Of a stretch of 64,000 nt of DNA, positions 1 through 11,951 are shown piece after piece (position 1 is the first letter of the stretch; every line of letters starts with the position of its first letter). The position numbers were made by a program, and so were the translations under genes. This DNA is from Pampus argenteus (Eukaryota > Chordata > Actinopteri > Scombriformes > Stromateidae). Where the stretch lies: contig CM072879.1 of NCBI GenBank assembly GCA_036937835.1, forward strand, positions 6,938,501 through 7,002,500. Reading direction: 5' to 3'. The notes under the pieces were generated by a model. It saw only the letters and a program-made list of their open reading frames with translations. It did not search any database and was not told the DNA's origin.

Positions 1-599
1 ATTTAGCCACTGTGTAGTCTCATTAATAAGGGGTATCCCCTCTGAACCCTCCCACCCATTGCTGAAGGCTGGGAGAGGGAGGGAAAGAAAGAAGGGGGGG
101 TGTAATGTACAAGGACCTCTGGGTCCCCAGGGCCTGCTTTCAGAGCCACTGGACTATAGCGTCCTTATTCATTATTGAAGTTTTTAGGGTTAAGTTTATT
201 TGTTGTTCAATTAAATATTTATCAAATCAAAATTCAAATATTTATTCTGTGCAATTCATCGCCCTGCCGGCTGAGGAGAGATGAAGAAGTGGGCGGGTGG
301 GGGGCGCAGTCGTAGTTTAAGAAACTCCTCGTACAGCGCATGCGCACGGATTTGAAGAGAATACGCCATATTGAATTCCCGTAGGATTCGCCTAGCGTTT
401 TTCCCCCAGCTAGCGGTGTAAAGGGGCCACTTTATCAATGGTCCTAATTCAGTTTAATGTTTAAATACGTCTATTTTCGTAAACCCCGGACAGCATAGCG
501 ACCTTTTGAAAGGTCCAGGAGGCGGCGCAGAATCACGACGGGCTCGCCAGTGTGAGTTAGATACTTGTCGGGGGGGTTTTAACCAGAGAAAGAAGTTGA
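1..599 (+). promoter_or_regulatory. tent4a: tent4a upstream region and 5' UTR
   Basis: No coding exon is visible. A G-rich block with a GC-box-like GGGCGG lies near 291-312, followed by moderately CpG-containing sequence up to the start codon. I see no TATA box at a sensible place. The transcription start cannot be placed from sequence. ORFs on either strand here are short and overlap the 5' UTR without family resemblance. Confidence 0.4.
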
Positions 600-1360
600 A
601 TGGATCCGAGGGTAGCTTGGATTCAGCCCGAACAGAAAGGACCTGCGAACGCCTTATGGATGCACGTCTGGGAGACCTCTCAGGGAGTACGGACACTCTC
701 CGCTCAGCAGCAGCAGCAGCAGCTTCACAATCAAAACCACAACCAGTGCGTGAATTTCGCTGCGCTGGATGTTTTAAAAAATGTGGCATCGAGCAAGAGC
801 AACGGCAGCAGCCATCACAGCAGCATCATGATGAACGGCACTGCGATGTCCAACGGGAACAACTCTTTCACCGCGGCTAACACTTCTCAACCAGGTGAGG
901 GGAAAATCCTGCCTCAGAAAACAGGATCTGCCTCTTCGTCGTCCTCTTCACTGGATTCAGGGACGGACATCTGTTCACTAGAGAGGACTATGGGTGGAAA
1001 TGTTAATAAAAACGTAGGGGGTGCCAATCTGCTCTGCAACTTGAGCGACAGTATGGATAATAATGTCAACCTTTACCACCACAACAACCATCACCACCAC
1101 CACCACCATCATCACCGTCACCTAACGTTACAGGAGCAGCAGCCGGCTTTCAATCTACAGCAGATCTGCGAAAAGCGTCACCAGGTTCACCCATCTGCAC
1201 CTGTAAATCACACACACGGTCACCATCCAGGCCGGAGGAAAAGTGACAACAAGGCGAGCACTTATGGGATGAATTACCTGCTTTCTAACTGCACTAATGG
1301 CAATTATGCGAGCACTTGGACACCCTGGAAGACGAGGAAGTACAGCCCTGGTGTCCTCGG
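600..1360 (+). CDS. tent4a: tent4a coding exon 1 (aa 1-253)
   Basis: Begins with the family-specific MDPRVAWIQPEQKGPANALW. It contains a Gln run (CAG/CAA codons near 704-722), a Ser run and a His-rich run (about 1075-1113), none of it structured. The end, with HPGRRKSDNKASTYG and TPWKTRKYSPG, matches the conserved stretch before the catalytic domain. Donor CGG|GTGAGT at 1361; Gly254 is split across the intron. Confidence 0.95.
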
Positions 1361-4300
1361 GTGAGTGTTTGAACGTTATTTTAACGTTCTGCTTGCAGGT
1401 TTTAATGCTTGAAAATACGTTGTTCGTAACTGTGTGTATTAGGTATCATGTTACATACGACGTTAGATATTCCTTTCCCAACGCAGTTTAAATACGCCAG
1501 AGCATTCATTAGACCGGAGTTGTGCTGTTTTTGCCTGGTAGCAAGAAAAAAAAAAGAAGCTGTTACCGTTAGTTGCGTAAAGACACAAACAAGCTGCCGA
1601 ACAACACCGGAAGTTCAGTGATATGAATATATAAGTTTTAACTAGAAGGTCCAAAAAAAAAACACAGCAATTTGTATCAAACTGTTAAGAAGAGCGATTA
1701 TAGTATAATTAAATCTTACTGGAACCACCGACATGTATTGAGTAGTGCTAATTTCAAATGTATTTTTAACCGGATGTGCTGCTGCTTTTAACTGTTGCCA
1801 TCTTGACCAAGCTACTTTAGCCTACTAGCTAACGTTAACGGTTTCCCCCTTTTCAGCAACGCATTCAAAGTTAAGAAAACCAGAGATTTACGAACAAAAT
1901 TATATAAACTCTCCTCGTTGACCGAATACAATTATGCTGCAAAAAAAAAAAGTAGAGTTGAAACTGACTTACGAAAACAATTATAAAAGACCACAACCTT
2001 CTTCAGGTTTTAGCTAACGGGATTGGATAGCGCTTTAACTTGTGCAACTTACTACTGTTCAGTACCGTTAACCTTCATCATTCATTTGCCTGAATTGTTC
2101 CTAATTACCATATCATAAAGCAATTAGTGTTTTGGTGAAAGTTTGGTATTAAAGTGGGGGATATTGATTTTGTATATTTGATTACTTTTCACTACATTTT
2201 ATTACGCGCAGTGGTTGTAATATAATGCAAGCGAAAGTATATTAGGTGTTTGTCATTAAGTTAAATGATGCGTATGTTCCTTACTCTGTTGTATTCAATT
2301 ATAGATAAATGGGATTTTTTTTTCCCCCTCCAAAAAAAGTGATTGTGGTCGCAGTCGCATTCCTCTCTTTATCCAGTTCATTCTTTATGGACCATTCCAT
2401 CAGTGTGGCATAACAGACGGGGTGGGACTTGTATGTACATATGAGCATGTTTCCTATTGATAAAAGACAATGCAGCAACAATATCAATTTATGTGAATAC
2501 AGTTTGGGAGCAGCTGAACTCAGTTTTTGTAGCTACTCTGTATTTATAACTGATTAGCTGTTGTTGTTGTGTAAATGCACAACACATATATTGATTGCTG
2601 GTGTAGTAAGAGCTGTGTAACATATTATAATGATATTTGAATGCTGTAAATTGTAATCATTTTGTGCTAAATGAACAACCGCCGTACAAAGCAAATGATC
2701 ACAGAACCTCCAAATCTGCTGCAAGAACTTGTGATATTTGTAATGGCTGGTTGCACCCATCTGGGGATTTTCTTGTACAAGGGATTTGGTGTATGTCATG
2801 AAAACACACACACACACGCACATACTAGCCTTTTGTCAACTGAAAAATCTCTGTTTTATATTAATAATTTGTTCTGCAAATAGTGAATGAACAACAGCTT
2901 TCATTTGCTCTGGGTATTTGATGTTCTACAAGTTTTCTGATACAAGTTTTGGCTTGTGCACTCACTGCTCTTGCAATGGTTTGCCTTTAGGGAGGTTCTT
3001 TGAAGTCCCACAGAGAGGGATTTTTGCTTCCTAAAATGAAAATACAAATAATAGTTCACTGTCGCAGCATTCAAATTGTGATGATTTGAGGTTTATAGAA
3101 AACCATCTGTTTCAAAGTAGAAACCTCTACGCTAAAATACATGGCTGCCATCATGATGGTGTGGTCATAGATTGTAACAGTGAACGCCGTTGATTACTTC
3201 ACTATTGTGGCCTAAAGTTGTTGAAGAGTTTATTTTGACTGTGGGGGGGGTCTAATAATACTTATGACTTCTGTCATGTATACGTCCTGATCTAACTGGC
3301 TTGCTGGCAGAGAGTTTTCACCAAGGAGTGGACACATTTCTGCATTTCCTGCAGGGCTGTGGTAATTGATTGTGACAGTCCCCCTGTTCTGTATGGCATA
3401 CATTCCTAGAAACATGAATGGCCCCAGGCTTGGACAGAGATCCACTGTTCTGAGGCATTTGACTGGTCCGAAATCTTTACATTATATGTGCCCCTCTGCT
3501 GCCAAACACTAAACCATATCTGCAATAACAATAAAACAGTATGACTGTGGACAATCACTCTTTTTACAATCCTGTCAAAAACATGGTGTAAATCACAAAA
3601 AAAAAAAAAAATCTGTCCTCAGTGATGTTAGATAAGAGCTCTCCCTCCTTGCTATGACCGCTTGTAGTTCTGGCTTATTTCTGGGATACAGGGTTACAGT
3701 TATTATGCATAGGACACACTCTGGGCAGGTCAGAGAAACAGGCTTTAACACAAATGATTATTGATCCTAAAAAATGTGTGTGATCAGTCTGGATTTACAC
3801 AGTTGTGATTCTAAATTAGCATTTAGCAAAAATGAAAAATAGATCCTGAAAACAACACTAAATTAAGCAAATTCCAAACGTAGAGATGCTATAAGTAACA
3901 CCATGGTTTTGTTCAAACCAGCCGCGTCCGGTTGATGCTCGATCCATTTCGGTATCACTGCCAGAACTAATCCAGTGTATTGCTTTGAAATCTGCGCTTT
4001 TGGTAATCTGACTGGCCTTAAGTAAATTAAAAGATAAGATAACATAAGAAACAATACAGTATTTCCAGTAGGACATACGATACATGGTGGGCGTTAACTA
4101 GAAGAGTGACAACAAGGAAGCATATCTTGAGCCATCTGTAGAGAGGTTTTTCCTGCCAAGTAGCATGAAAAATCTTGTATCTGTGTGTGTGTAAGTTGAT
4201 TTTATTTTATTTATTTATTTATTTATTTTAAATCTGATTGTTTGCTCAATACAATTTTGCAAATCATGTACAATCTTGTTTCTCAGCTTCCAGCTTTTAC

Positions 4301-7300
4301 AGTGGTGGTCTGTGTGTAGTATAAGTGTTGAGGATAACCCTTGTTCATCATCATCCTTCCTGCCCAGACTCCACGAGGAGGTGATGGACTTCTACAACTT
4401 CATGTCTCCTCGACCAGAGGAGGCAGCTATGAGGAAAGAGGTGGTGAACCGGATAGAGATGATCATCAAGGAGCTGTGGCCCACTGCAGATGTAAGATTA
4501 ACTAAAGACAAAAAGTTGTGTGCAAATTCAACAAAACTGAATGTATTCTGACTTTTTTTATTTTTATAGAATTAATAGTGTCCATCTATTTCCGTGTAAC
4601 AAAATGTTCATCAAATTCAGTCAAAAGTAATTAATAATCCTCGTTTTAAAAAGATGATTAAAGATTATATAATTATCTCTATATAAATAGAACAAGTGGA
4701 GTATCTTGCAGCTGGTTCAGTAGTGCAGCGAGGTAACGTTGATGTGAGGCCTCGTCTCATCACTTAATCATGTAAAATATGTGCAGTAGTGATTTGCTGG
4801 CTGACAGTCTTCCCCACTTCCACCCTGAGCCAAATTGTCAGGTAAATGGATCAAGCCTTCTGATTTGTGTGGGCTCCCTTTTCATTTCAACCTATTAATC
4901 CCGGCCCCTCTTTGTGCTATTGCCTTGTCGTATTTCCCAGACGCAAAAAGGAAAGAACGCTACTCCGCTTCCTTTGGAAAGCTCTTGCTCACAGCCCCAC
5001 AAACACAGCCCCCCCTCCCCAGTCATTGTATACTTCATTTGGCAGCGTTCTCAACTTGGCAGCATTTATCGTCTCTGAAGTGGAACCTGGAAATACCTAC
5101 TTCCTGCTAGTTTGCATGCAAACATTTCAGGGGCATATATACATCACCACCACAAATGAGCTGTTGTACGATACAGGATCTGTACTGTAGCCAAGCCCTT
5201 TATGGTTCAAATGTGATATGAAAGACCTTGAAACCTTGGTCTTGGGTGTTTCGGTTGTCTTGGAGTCCCTCGTTTTCTATATATAATTTTTATGGCTGTC
5301 GGAGTTGAACTGTGATGATGTTGGTCCTCATTTTCATATTTTAACAACTTCTTCAACATTGTGTTTAAAGGTCCAAATATTTGGCAGCTTCAGCACAGGG
5401 CTGTACCTTCCAACAAGGCAAGACCTATTATTTATAATTAAATAAAACTGTTAATGAGCATTCTGTACTTGGCATGTTTTGCTGTTCAGTATTTTAATTG
5501 TGACTGTTTTTTTTTTTGTCCTCAGTGACATCGACCTTGTGGTGTTTGGGAAATGGGAGCGCCCCCCGCTGCAAGAGCTAGAACAAGCTCTCCGCAAGCA
5601 TAACGTGGCAGAACCTTTCTCCATTAAAGTGCTGGACAAGGCTACAGTGAGTAGTCCACCATGCTGTGTGTTCATATTGTCCTTGAATAAAGCAATGCTG
5701 GTTTGCAGCAACACATGTCCATCAAACACAGGAGTAATTTTGTTCAAAATGAGCTTTGACTGTTTCATGAACAGTAGCGCAATAAAAACTGATTTGTGGC
5801 TCATTCTCAAATGTTTTATTCTTCAGTTTGAAATGAAATATTACAGTTTAAGTTAATGAGAAACTAAGCATAAAACTAGAATAAACTTGACAAATCAAAA
5901 TTTGGCAGCACTTTTATTTAACATTCTTAGAAAAGTTCTTTTGGACTTCAAACGGTCAGTGAGAAGTATAAGGCTTTGACTCACTCGCTCTTTTATCTCT
6001 GTGAAAAGAGGTGCACTAACCTGCGAGACTCAATTAGTGTCCCCCATCTGTTTGCATGGTAGGTGGCGCATTCTGCCACTTCACGGTCATTTTCCTGTCT
6101 AACAAAGAATATACAGTTTTCTGTTTACTGCCCTCTGTAATATGAAAACACCAGCGCATAGTTTAGCCATTATTCCAGAGATCTAAAAATGCTTAAAATG
6201 CCCCAACGCGGGTCATGTGGGCCTCTACTGTGGTGAAGTCAGCGAGTGTTTATAGCAGCAGCCGTACAGCAGTAGTTTTGAGAATAGTAGCTCGCAACAC
6301 ACAATCATCCTGTGGGGTGTGCACACGACCAGGCAAACCGCTGCAAATGTGTGCACGAAAAAAATGTTGTTTTGACTGACCTGATAATAAGCAGTTGATG
6401 GCTGAATTGTCATTTTGGATAAGCGATTTCTTTAAAAAATCTAAAAAGATTTAGTCTCCAGATGGCTTAAGTGTATAATGTATTCTAATACACGTTACTT
6501 TATCTTCTTTCAGGTGCCAATCATCAAACTGACAGACCAGGAGACTGATGTGAAAGTGGACATCAGTTTCAACGTGGAGACCGGAGTCAAGGCGGCGAGC
6601 TTCATTAAAGACTATGTTAAGGTGCGATGCTGTCAGAATCCACAGGTTATAGCTGCACTCTTCACACGCTAAATGAAATCAAGCCACAACACGCAATGCA
6701 AACAATATAAGTAGAGGAAGAGAGCAGCAAAAGGTCATGCAGATATATTTGAATAATAAAAAAGCCAGAGAAGTTGCGTAATTGCCACATTATAGTGGGG
6801 TCTAAATACAGAAGTTTAGAAACTCCCTCTGTCAATCAGGCAGTTCAAAGCTTTGCATTGCACTTTACTTCTCTCCAGTCTCGTATCGGCTCATCTCATT
6901 TCCAGAATTGAACAGACTCCAGCAACAGTGCTTGGTGTAATCTCCACTTAACTCAAACTGAGTGTGTGTGTGTGTTGCTGAAAAGCTGCCAAATCTACCC
7001 TATGGTTCTGACAAAATTCCTGCTGGAGGAGGATATTTGCCTGCTTCAGTCAGTGTAGTAGCTAATGCAGTAGAAGAATTCCAGGTGTTGATGTTCCAGC
7101 AAGCTGTCAGGTTTTTGGCTTTTTTCCCTTTTGTTACAGTCGCATATTTGTGTTGTGGTTCTCTGGGAATACATGTCACAGCTTGAAAAGCCCGCTGTTG
7201 GCAACCATACTCGACGTGTGTCCGATGATAGTTGATTTTATTCACGCGTAGGCGAGACGCACTCCAGTCCAGTCTTGTCATTGAAAGGTCACCTCATAGT

Positions 7301-10300
7301 TCCCATATGCCAGATTACCATGCAGCCAGTTGGATCCGTGTACCTCCAAGTCTTGTTCTCACTTCTTAAAAGCATATTTGAAGAGTCAAGCAAGCCCTGC
7401 TGCTCCACTGGCACAGATATGCAGACAGAAACTGCCAGGAGGTTATGTTGCCTTTTCAATTGGAAAATGAACATATTTGTAATTCCCATTCCCAGGTCCG
7501 CTGGGGTTTTAGCACATTATCAAGTCACAGGCCCTGGAAAGCCTCACTGAGTACCTTTTTTAGAAAGTGTGGCCCAGTTGGAAGCTAGATACATATATTG
7601 CATTGATTATAAGTGACGATGATTCAACTGCATCCACTTCCTATAAAAGAAAATGGATTGAATCAGTACGGCTTTCAGCAGGGAGTTGTTGACAGCATTC
7701 ATGGCTTCCCTAATGAAATACAGACAAATAGACAGAAAGTATGCAAAACTTCTCCAAAGTAACTGCAGAAGCATGACTAATGTATAAAACACAGGTGACG
7801 CCGCATTTCCACCGATTCTGTGACTCTGCGGCTGCAGCTGGTTCTGGTAAATCTTCTAGCAGCAAAAGCCAGATGTAGTTGCATGGGTTGACAGCATGAT
7901 GCTCGTGTTTTATAAAATTGAATTGAGTTAATTATGAAGAATGTAATAACCTAATTAAGTGGAATCACCAAATTAAATAGTCGTTCACACCCCTTAAAGG
8001 ACAATATTACAGTAATTAGAATAATTTGCTCTCTCATTTGAATTATAGTCTAGTCCTATCTCTACCCCACTGGATTCTATATACTTCCTCAGTGTGTCAT
8101 ACACATTGAACAATGGATCAAATTTTAATCTGCTTTTCTCTTAAGATGTTATTCCTTCTACTGAGTTTGACTGCATCCACTGTTCCCCTTCCACACACGT
8201 CTCTGCTTTCACTTTCAGAAGTATCCGGTGCTGCCTTACCTGATCTTTGTACTGAAGCAGTTTCTGCTGCAGAGAGATCTAAACGAAGTCTTCACGGGGG
8301 GAATCAGCTCTTACAGCCTCATCCTCATGGTCATCAGCTTCCTACAGGTACAGTAACACACACACAGACACACATCCTCTAAAGGGAAAACATGTAAGAG
8401 GAGGAAGCAGCCTTAGTCAAGTTTGTGGTTGCTTTTTACTGATGCAGCACACATGACAAGTACATTAGCTGCAGCACTATTGTGGTGTAATAGCACAGTT
8501 GTATTGTATTGGTATATTCAATGCATAACGTTGTTGTTGTTGTTGTTGTTGTTCTCCAGCTCCATCCTCGTATTGATGCCAGAAACCCCAATGAGAACCT
8601 GGGCGTCTTGCTGATAGAGTTCTTTGAATTGTATGGCCGCCATTTCAACTACTTGAAAACAGGGATTCGCATCAAAAATGGAGGCGCATACATAGCTAAA
8701 GAGGAGATAATGAAGTCCATGACAAATGGATACAGGCCTTCCATGCTCTGTATAGAGGACCCACTGCTGCCAGGTGTGTTTACAATGATTACAGTCGGAT
8801 AAAATTGGAATAAATAGCTGGACTCTAAGAACAAATACATATGCAAACTGCAGGTTTTCAGCAGAAACACATCATCGTAGAAGTTACAGGTCATTCGGAA
8901 ATGGCTCACTTGCAGTAAAAAAAAAAAGATTAAATCAGTCGTCCCATTTTGCAGTTGCTAAGAGATACACTGTAATAGAATAAATGCACACACACACACA
9001 CACACATGCAGTGTGGCCCTATAGTTTCTGATTTAGGAAAATATATAGAGTTTAAAATACCACAAAATTAAAATTCCAATATGATTCATTTTGTTGTCTC
9101 AACAGGATAAATGAACAAAAGCTTTAAGCCACCGTGTAGGATTTGAAAATTCGTTATTTTAGTGCCATCCAGTGGTAGTTTTAAGAATGACTGCGTGGCA
9201 GACAGCTTGCCACACATAGGCTGCACCAATTCTTAACTGTGTTACTGTATTAACAAAAGTTAATTCATCGGAATAATTTGAAAGATGCTATAATCACATA
9301 AAAAAACAACACATAGTGGTTTAAAAGTCTGCAGTTCACACACTTTGGCACGTTGAGGTATTGCAGTAATTGACCTCAGATCCTAATATGTGATATTAAA
9401 TATCAAATTCCGGTGCCAAACAGAATTAACATTTTTATATGTTAGCGTGTAATGTCCCACAACCAATGAAGAGTTCAAAGGTTGAATATTACTTACAACT
9501 ACTAATAGAGCTTAGTTGGCCAGATGGTTTTGTCTTTACCTTTTTATTGTTTAACGATTGTATTGTTGTTTGTCTTGTTTTCACACAGGTAATGACGTTG
9601 GCAGGGGTTCCTATGGCGCCATGCACGTCAAGCAGGTGTTTGACTACGCGTACACTGTCCTGAGTCATGCTGTGTCACCGCTTGCACGGTCGTATCCTAA
9701 CAAAGACTGTGAAAGGTAAGAATCGAGTCTGTTTGAAAGTACTGGAGGTAGATGAAGGTGGTGCCATGCTAAACTCTTCCCCTCGTCTCCCTGCAGCACC
9801 TTGGGCAGGATAATCCGGTTGACCCAGGAAGTGATCAACTACCGGGAATGGATTATTAAGAAGTGGGGGGGCAGGGATCTGGCGCGAACGGATAACAGAG
9901 GTACAATTCCTCAGTCTTCAATATATAATCCTGTAATAAGGAAAAAGCTGCCTGTGCTATTAGCGATAATATCCTATTTCTAGATAAAGAGTTATTCTGA
10001 TACATTGCCTACATTTGGGTTGTGGGTCCCATCTATCCTTAGTTCTTATTTGTCTTTTCTAGTTTCACCTCTCAAGGAGCCAGCATCAGAGCAGGAGCCC
10101 AGCTGCGTGCTCGGCGGTGGCGTCGGGTCAGATGAGCAGCAGAGGGACTCGGTGTCGCCCCACAGCGCAGACTCCCCCATGTCCATCTCCAGCCCCCAGC
10201 AGCACTCGTCAGCCTCCTCCATCTCATCACTCTCTGGATCAGACAACGTAAGGAAACACACACACATAGACACACAGGAGCGATGTTGATTTGTATTTAG

Positions 10301-11226
10301 GATATTGTACTCTAAATGGCAGATGGAAACATGCAGTATTTCTGACATAGTGAAGAGTCCACTGACAGAACAACTACTCAGTTGAACTTGTGTACATCCA
10401 TAATTCAGCCCAGACAGCATGAAATGCAGGTGGCACCAGCTGGGGTGACACTTATACGACAGACTGATAAAATGCTGCAGACTTCTATCCATTTTATCTC
10501 TGACTTACTTCCAGCATAACAGCATATACTACTGCCACCCACCTGATATTAAAATACATGCTGTATAGCCTATTTTATTCTCTCCTACCCAGCGGATGGA
10601 AGCACACTCAGTTTGCATCTTATTTTGTTTTATTAGTTGGATGGAAATACACAGAAGCTGCAAGTGACTGACTCTCTGTCAGCCCCTACGCTTCATTTCT
10701 TCTTTTTTGTGTTATTTTGGCAGGACTCTGATTCAACGCTACCGTGCCCCGTCGCTCTGCCCGCCCTGCCTCCATACCCGTCTTTCCCACCCCTGGGCCT
10801 GGCTCTACCACCAGGCCTCAGCATGGGCACCGGCAAGCCCGGCATGGGAGGACACCACCTGCTCATGCCTCCAGGCTCACAGGTAGGACACTAAAGACGA
10901 TATTTTAAATGGCACACATGTAAATTAGTAACAATGTAACCACATACATTGTTTTTAAACTGCTCCTGTTACTAATCATTTCTCCTCCCGTCCTCCAGGC
11001 TCACGTCTCACTGCCCGGTGGTCTAGCCATGCACTCCATACCTGGCAGACAGGTGTGTATAGACACCGGGCTCCCTCCCTTCTTCCACATGCACCCCCCA
11101 GCCCATGCTCATGCCCCTGCCCCTTCCAGCCCCCAGCCTCCGCCCAGCCCCCACTCCAGCCACACACACAAGGTAGGCGCCGGACGTTAAAAACACACTC
11201 AAATGCACTGTCAAGACAACCTTGTA

Positions 11227-11275
<49 letters not shown>

Positions 11276-11951
11276 TCCACACTCTTTCCATCTCATTTTC
11301 TGTCTCCCCTTCAGTGGTCTCCATTCTCTTGTCAAGTGTTTCTGTTTCCCACACTTATTTATCTCTTTCCTCTCTCTCTCTCTCCATCTCCCGCTGTCTT
11401 CAGACTAGTCATATAGTAGGTAACATAAGCAATGAAAATAACACTGCTGCTCTGAAGCCTGATGTTTGTACGCGTTGCAAGAGGAAACAAAATAAACTGC
11501 CAAAGAGGGCATACTTAACAGCTAATTAACAGAAGCGTGGTTATAATTTCTTCATATTAAAAATGTCCATAAGGATTTGTTTTCTACCTGCGATAACTGG
11601 TTACTGCAGTGTGTTACCAAATGACGTGGCGTTGGCACACATGGAACTTGTTTTTGTCCGTCCCATTTGGATATAAACACAGGGAGGCTCAGTTGTAGTA
11701 ACTCGATTACTAAATGTGTCCTCATTCCTTTTGAGTGCATCACCATTTTTTTTTCTCTTCTCCTACTTCTCTCTCTCCATTCTCAGAACGGAGTCAAGTT
11801 CAACGTGAAGGGCTTCCACAACCCGCCGCTGGTCAACAACCCTGTTCTGGCTAACCGCGGACACACACACGCTCACTCGCACACACAGTATCACCGCAAC
11901 ACTTGGCGGCGCAGAAAGAGGGACAGCCTACCGGGTAGCCTCAGCAGATAG
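600..11951 (+). CDS. tent4a: TENT4A (PAPD7) non-canonical poly(A) polymerase, 13-exon gene model, 805 aa
   Basis: Joined exons give an 805-aa protein closely matching vertebrate TENT4A (TRF4-1/PAPD7). It is a nuclear and cytoplasmic terminal nucleotidyltransferase that adds A tails with occasional G, slowing deadenylation of mRNAs and tagging nuclear RNAs. Order: low-complexity N-terminus (1-250), nucleotidyltransferase core (about 255-430), PAP-associated domain (about 440-500), and a Ser/Pro/His-rich tail ending in a basic cluster RRRKR at 792-796, a likely nuclear signal. The catalytic motif GS...DID has G300, S301, D312 and D314, and the third Asp is D367 in VKVDIS. All three acids are intact. 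The start MDPRVAWIQPEQKG is the family N-terminus, and an in-frame TGA lies directly before it (597-599). Length is slightly above the roughly 770-790 aa of mammals because of fish-specific Q/H runs. The paralogue TENT4B is less likely given the neighbouring adcy2 and cfap90. Confidence 0.95.
1361..4367 (+). other. tent4a: tent4a intron 1
   Basis: About 3 kb with no supported gene. It holds a short CA run near 2806, poly-A stretches (for example 3597-3611), a (TTTA)n tract at about 4200-4230 and AT-rich unique sequence. The small ORFs here have no family resemblance. Confidence 0.8.
4368..4491 (+). CDS. tent4a: tent4a coding exon 2 (aa 254-295)
   Basis: Acceptor TGCCCAG|A. Encodes the helix leading into the catalytic core (LHEEVMDFYNFMSPRPEEAA ... 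LWPTAD). Donor GAT|GTAAGA at 4492. The frame joins exon 1 through a split Gly codon. Confidence 0.95.
5371..5417 (+). CDS. tent4a: tent4a coding exon 3 (aa 296-310), nucleotidyltransferase G-S motif
   Basis: A 47-nt exon encoding VQIFGSFSTGLYLPT, the GS motif of the polymerase beta fold. It is too short to stand out as an ORF. The only frame-keeping donor is AG|GCAAGA at 5418, a GC donor; Ser311 is completed by the next exon. Confidence 0.93.
5526..5646 (+). CDS. tent4a: tent4a coding exon 4 (aa 311-351), catalytic DID
   Basis: Acceptor TCCTCAG|T. Encodes DIDLVVFGKWERPPLQELEQ onward, with the first two catalytic metal ligands D312 and D314. Donor ACA|GTGAGT at 5647. Confidence 0.96.
6514..6621 (+). 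CDS. tent4a: tent4a coding exon 5 (aa 352-387), third catalytic Asp
   Basis: Acceptor CTTTCAG|GTG. Encodes VPIIKLTDQETDVKVDISFN onward; D367 is the third catalytic acid. Donor AAG|GTGCGA at 6622, phase 0. Confidence 0.95.
8219..8347 (+). CDS. tent4a: tent4a coding exon 6 (aa 388-430)
   Basis: Acceptor TTTCAG|AAG. Encodes KYPVLPYLIFVLKQFLLQRD and the GGISSYSLILMVISFLQ helix of the central domain, very close to the human sequence. Donor CAG|GTACAG at 8348. Confidence 0.95.
8530..8553 (+). repeat. (GTT)8 microsatellite forming the tract upstream of the exon 7 acceptor
   Basis: A perfect trinucleotide run ends a few bases before the CTCCAG acceptor of tent4a exon 7. The usual pyrimidine tract is replaced by this T-rich repeat. 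Confidence 0.9.
8560..8773 (+). CDS. tent4a: tent4a coding exon 7 (aa 431-501), PAP-associated domain
   Basis: Encodes LHPRIDARNPNENLGVLLIE, the FFELYGRHFNY core of the PAP-associated domain, then GGAYIAKEEIMK and MLCIEDPLLP. Nearly identical to mammalian TENT4A. Donor CCAG|GTGTGT at 8774; Gly502 is split. Confidence 0.96.
9589..9715 (+). CDS. tent4a: tent4a coding exon 8 (aa 502-543)
   Basis: Acceptor CACACAG|GT. Encodes NDVGRGSYGAMHVKQVFDYA onward, ending in LARSYPNKDCE, the conserved nucleotide recognition region. Donor AAAG|GTAAGA at 9716; Ser544 is split. Confidence 0.95.
9797..9900 (+). CDS. tent4a: tent4a coding exon 9 (aa 544-578)
   Basis: Acceptor CTGCAG|C. Encodes STLGRIIRLTQEVINYREWI, closing the catalytic module, then a basic linker. 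Donor AGAG|GTACAA at 9901. The preceding intron is only 81 bp. Confidence 0.94.
10063..10247 (+). CDS. tent4a: tent4a coding exon 10 (aa 579-640)
   Basis: Acceptor TTTTCTAG|T. Encodes a Ser-rich disordered tail; SASSISSLSGSD is shared with mammalian TENT4A. Donor AAC|GTAAGG at 10248. Confidence 0.93.
10724..10882 (+). CDS. tent4a: tent4a coding exon 11 (aa 641-693)
   Basis: Acceptor TGGCAG|GAC. Encodes DSDSTLPCPVALPALPPYPS and further Pro/Gly-rich sequence ending in MPPGSQ. Poorly conserved, but the frame and splice sites (donor CAG|GTAGGA at 10883) agree with the flanking exons. Confidence 0.88.
10999..11172 (+). CDS. tent4a: tent4a coding exon 12 (aa 694-751)
   Basis: Acceptor CTCCAG|GCT. 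Encodes AHVSLPGGLAMHSIPGRQ and a Pro/His-rich stretch ending in SSHTHK; donor AAG|GTAGGC at 11173. An internal in-frame CAG|GTGTGT at 11053 could act as an alternative donor, removing 40 residues. Confidence 0.85.
11227..11272 (+). repeat. Compound (TC)n(AC)n microsatellite in tent4a intron 12
   Basis: A CT run passes directly into a CA run of over 25 bases. Simple-sequence DNA only. Confidence 0.95.
11787..11951 (+). CDS. tent4a: tent4a last coding exon 13 (aa 752-805)
   Basis: Acceptor TTCTCAG|AAC. Encodes NGVKFNVKGF, a His-rich stretch and the terminal basic segment TWRRRKRDSLPGSLSR, then TAG at 11949-11951. The SLP.SLSR end is the TENT4A C-terminus, so the protein is complete. Confidence 0.95.
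   Translation, partial: NGVKFNVKGFHNPPLVNNPVLANRGHTHAHSHTQYHRNTWRRRKRDSLPGSLSR

Noticed and set aside
454..789. 111-aa minus-strand ORF
   Set aside because: Antisense to tent4a exon 1 and its 5' UTR, no family resemblance.
600..1364. Stand-alone 254-aa protein
   Set aside because: It is tent4a exon 1 read four bases into intron 1; a GTGAGT donor at 1361 and an exact frame match to exon 2 show it is one exon of a larger gene.
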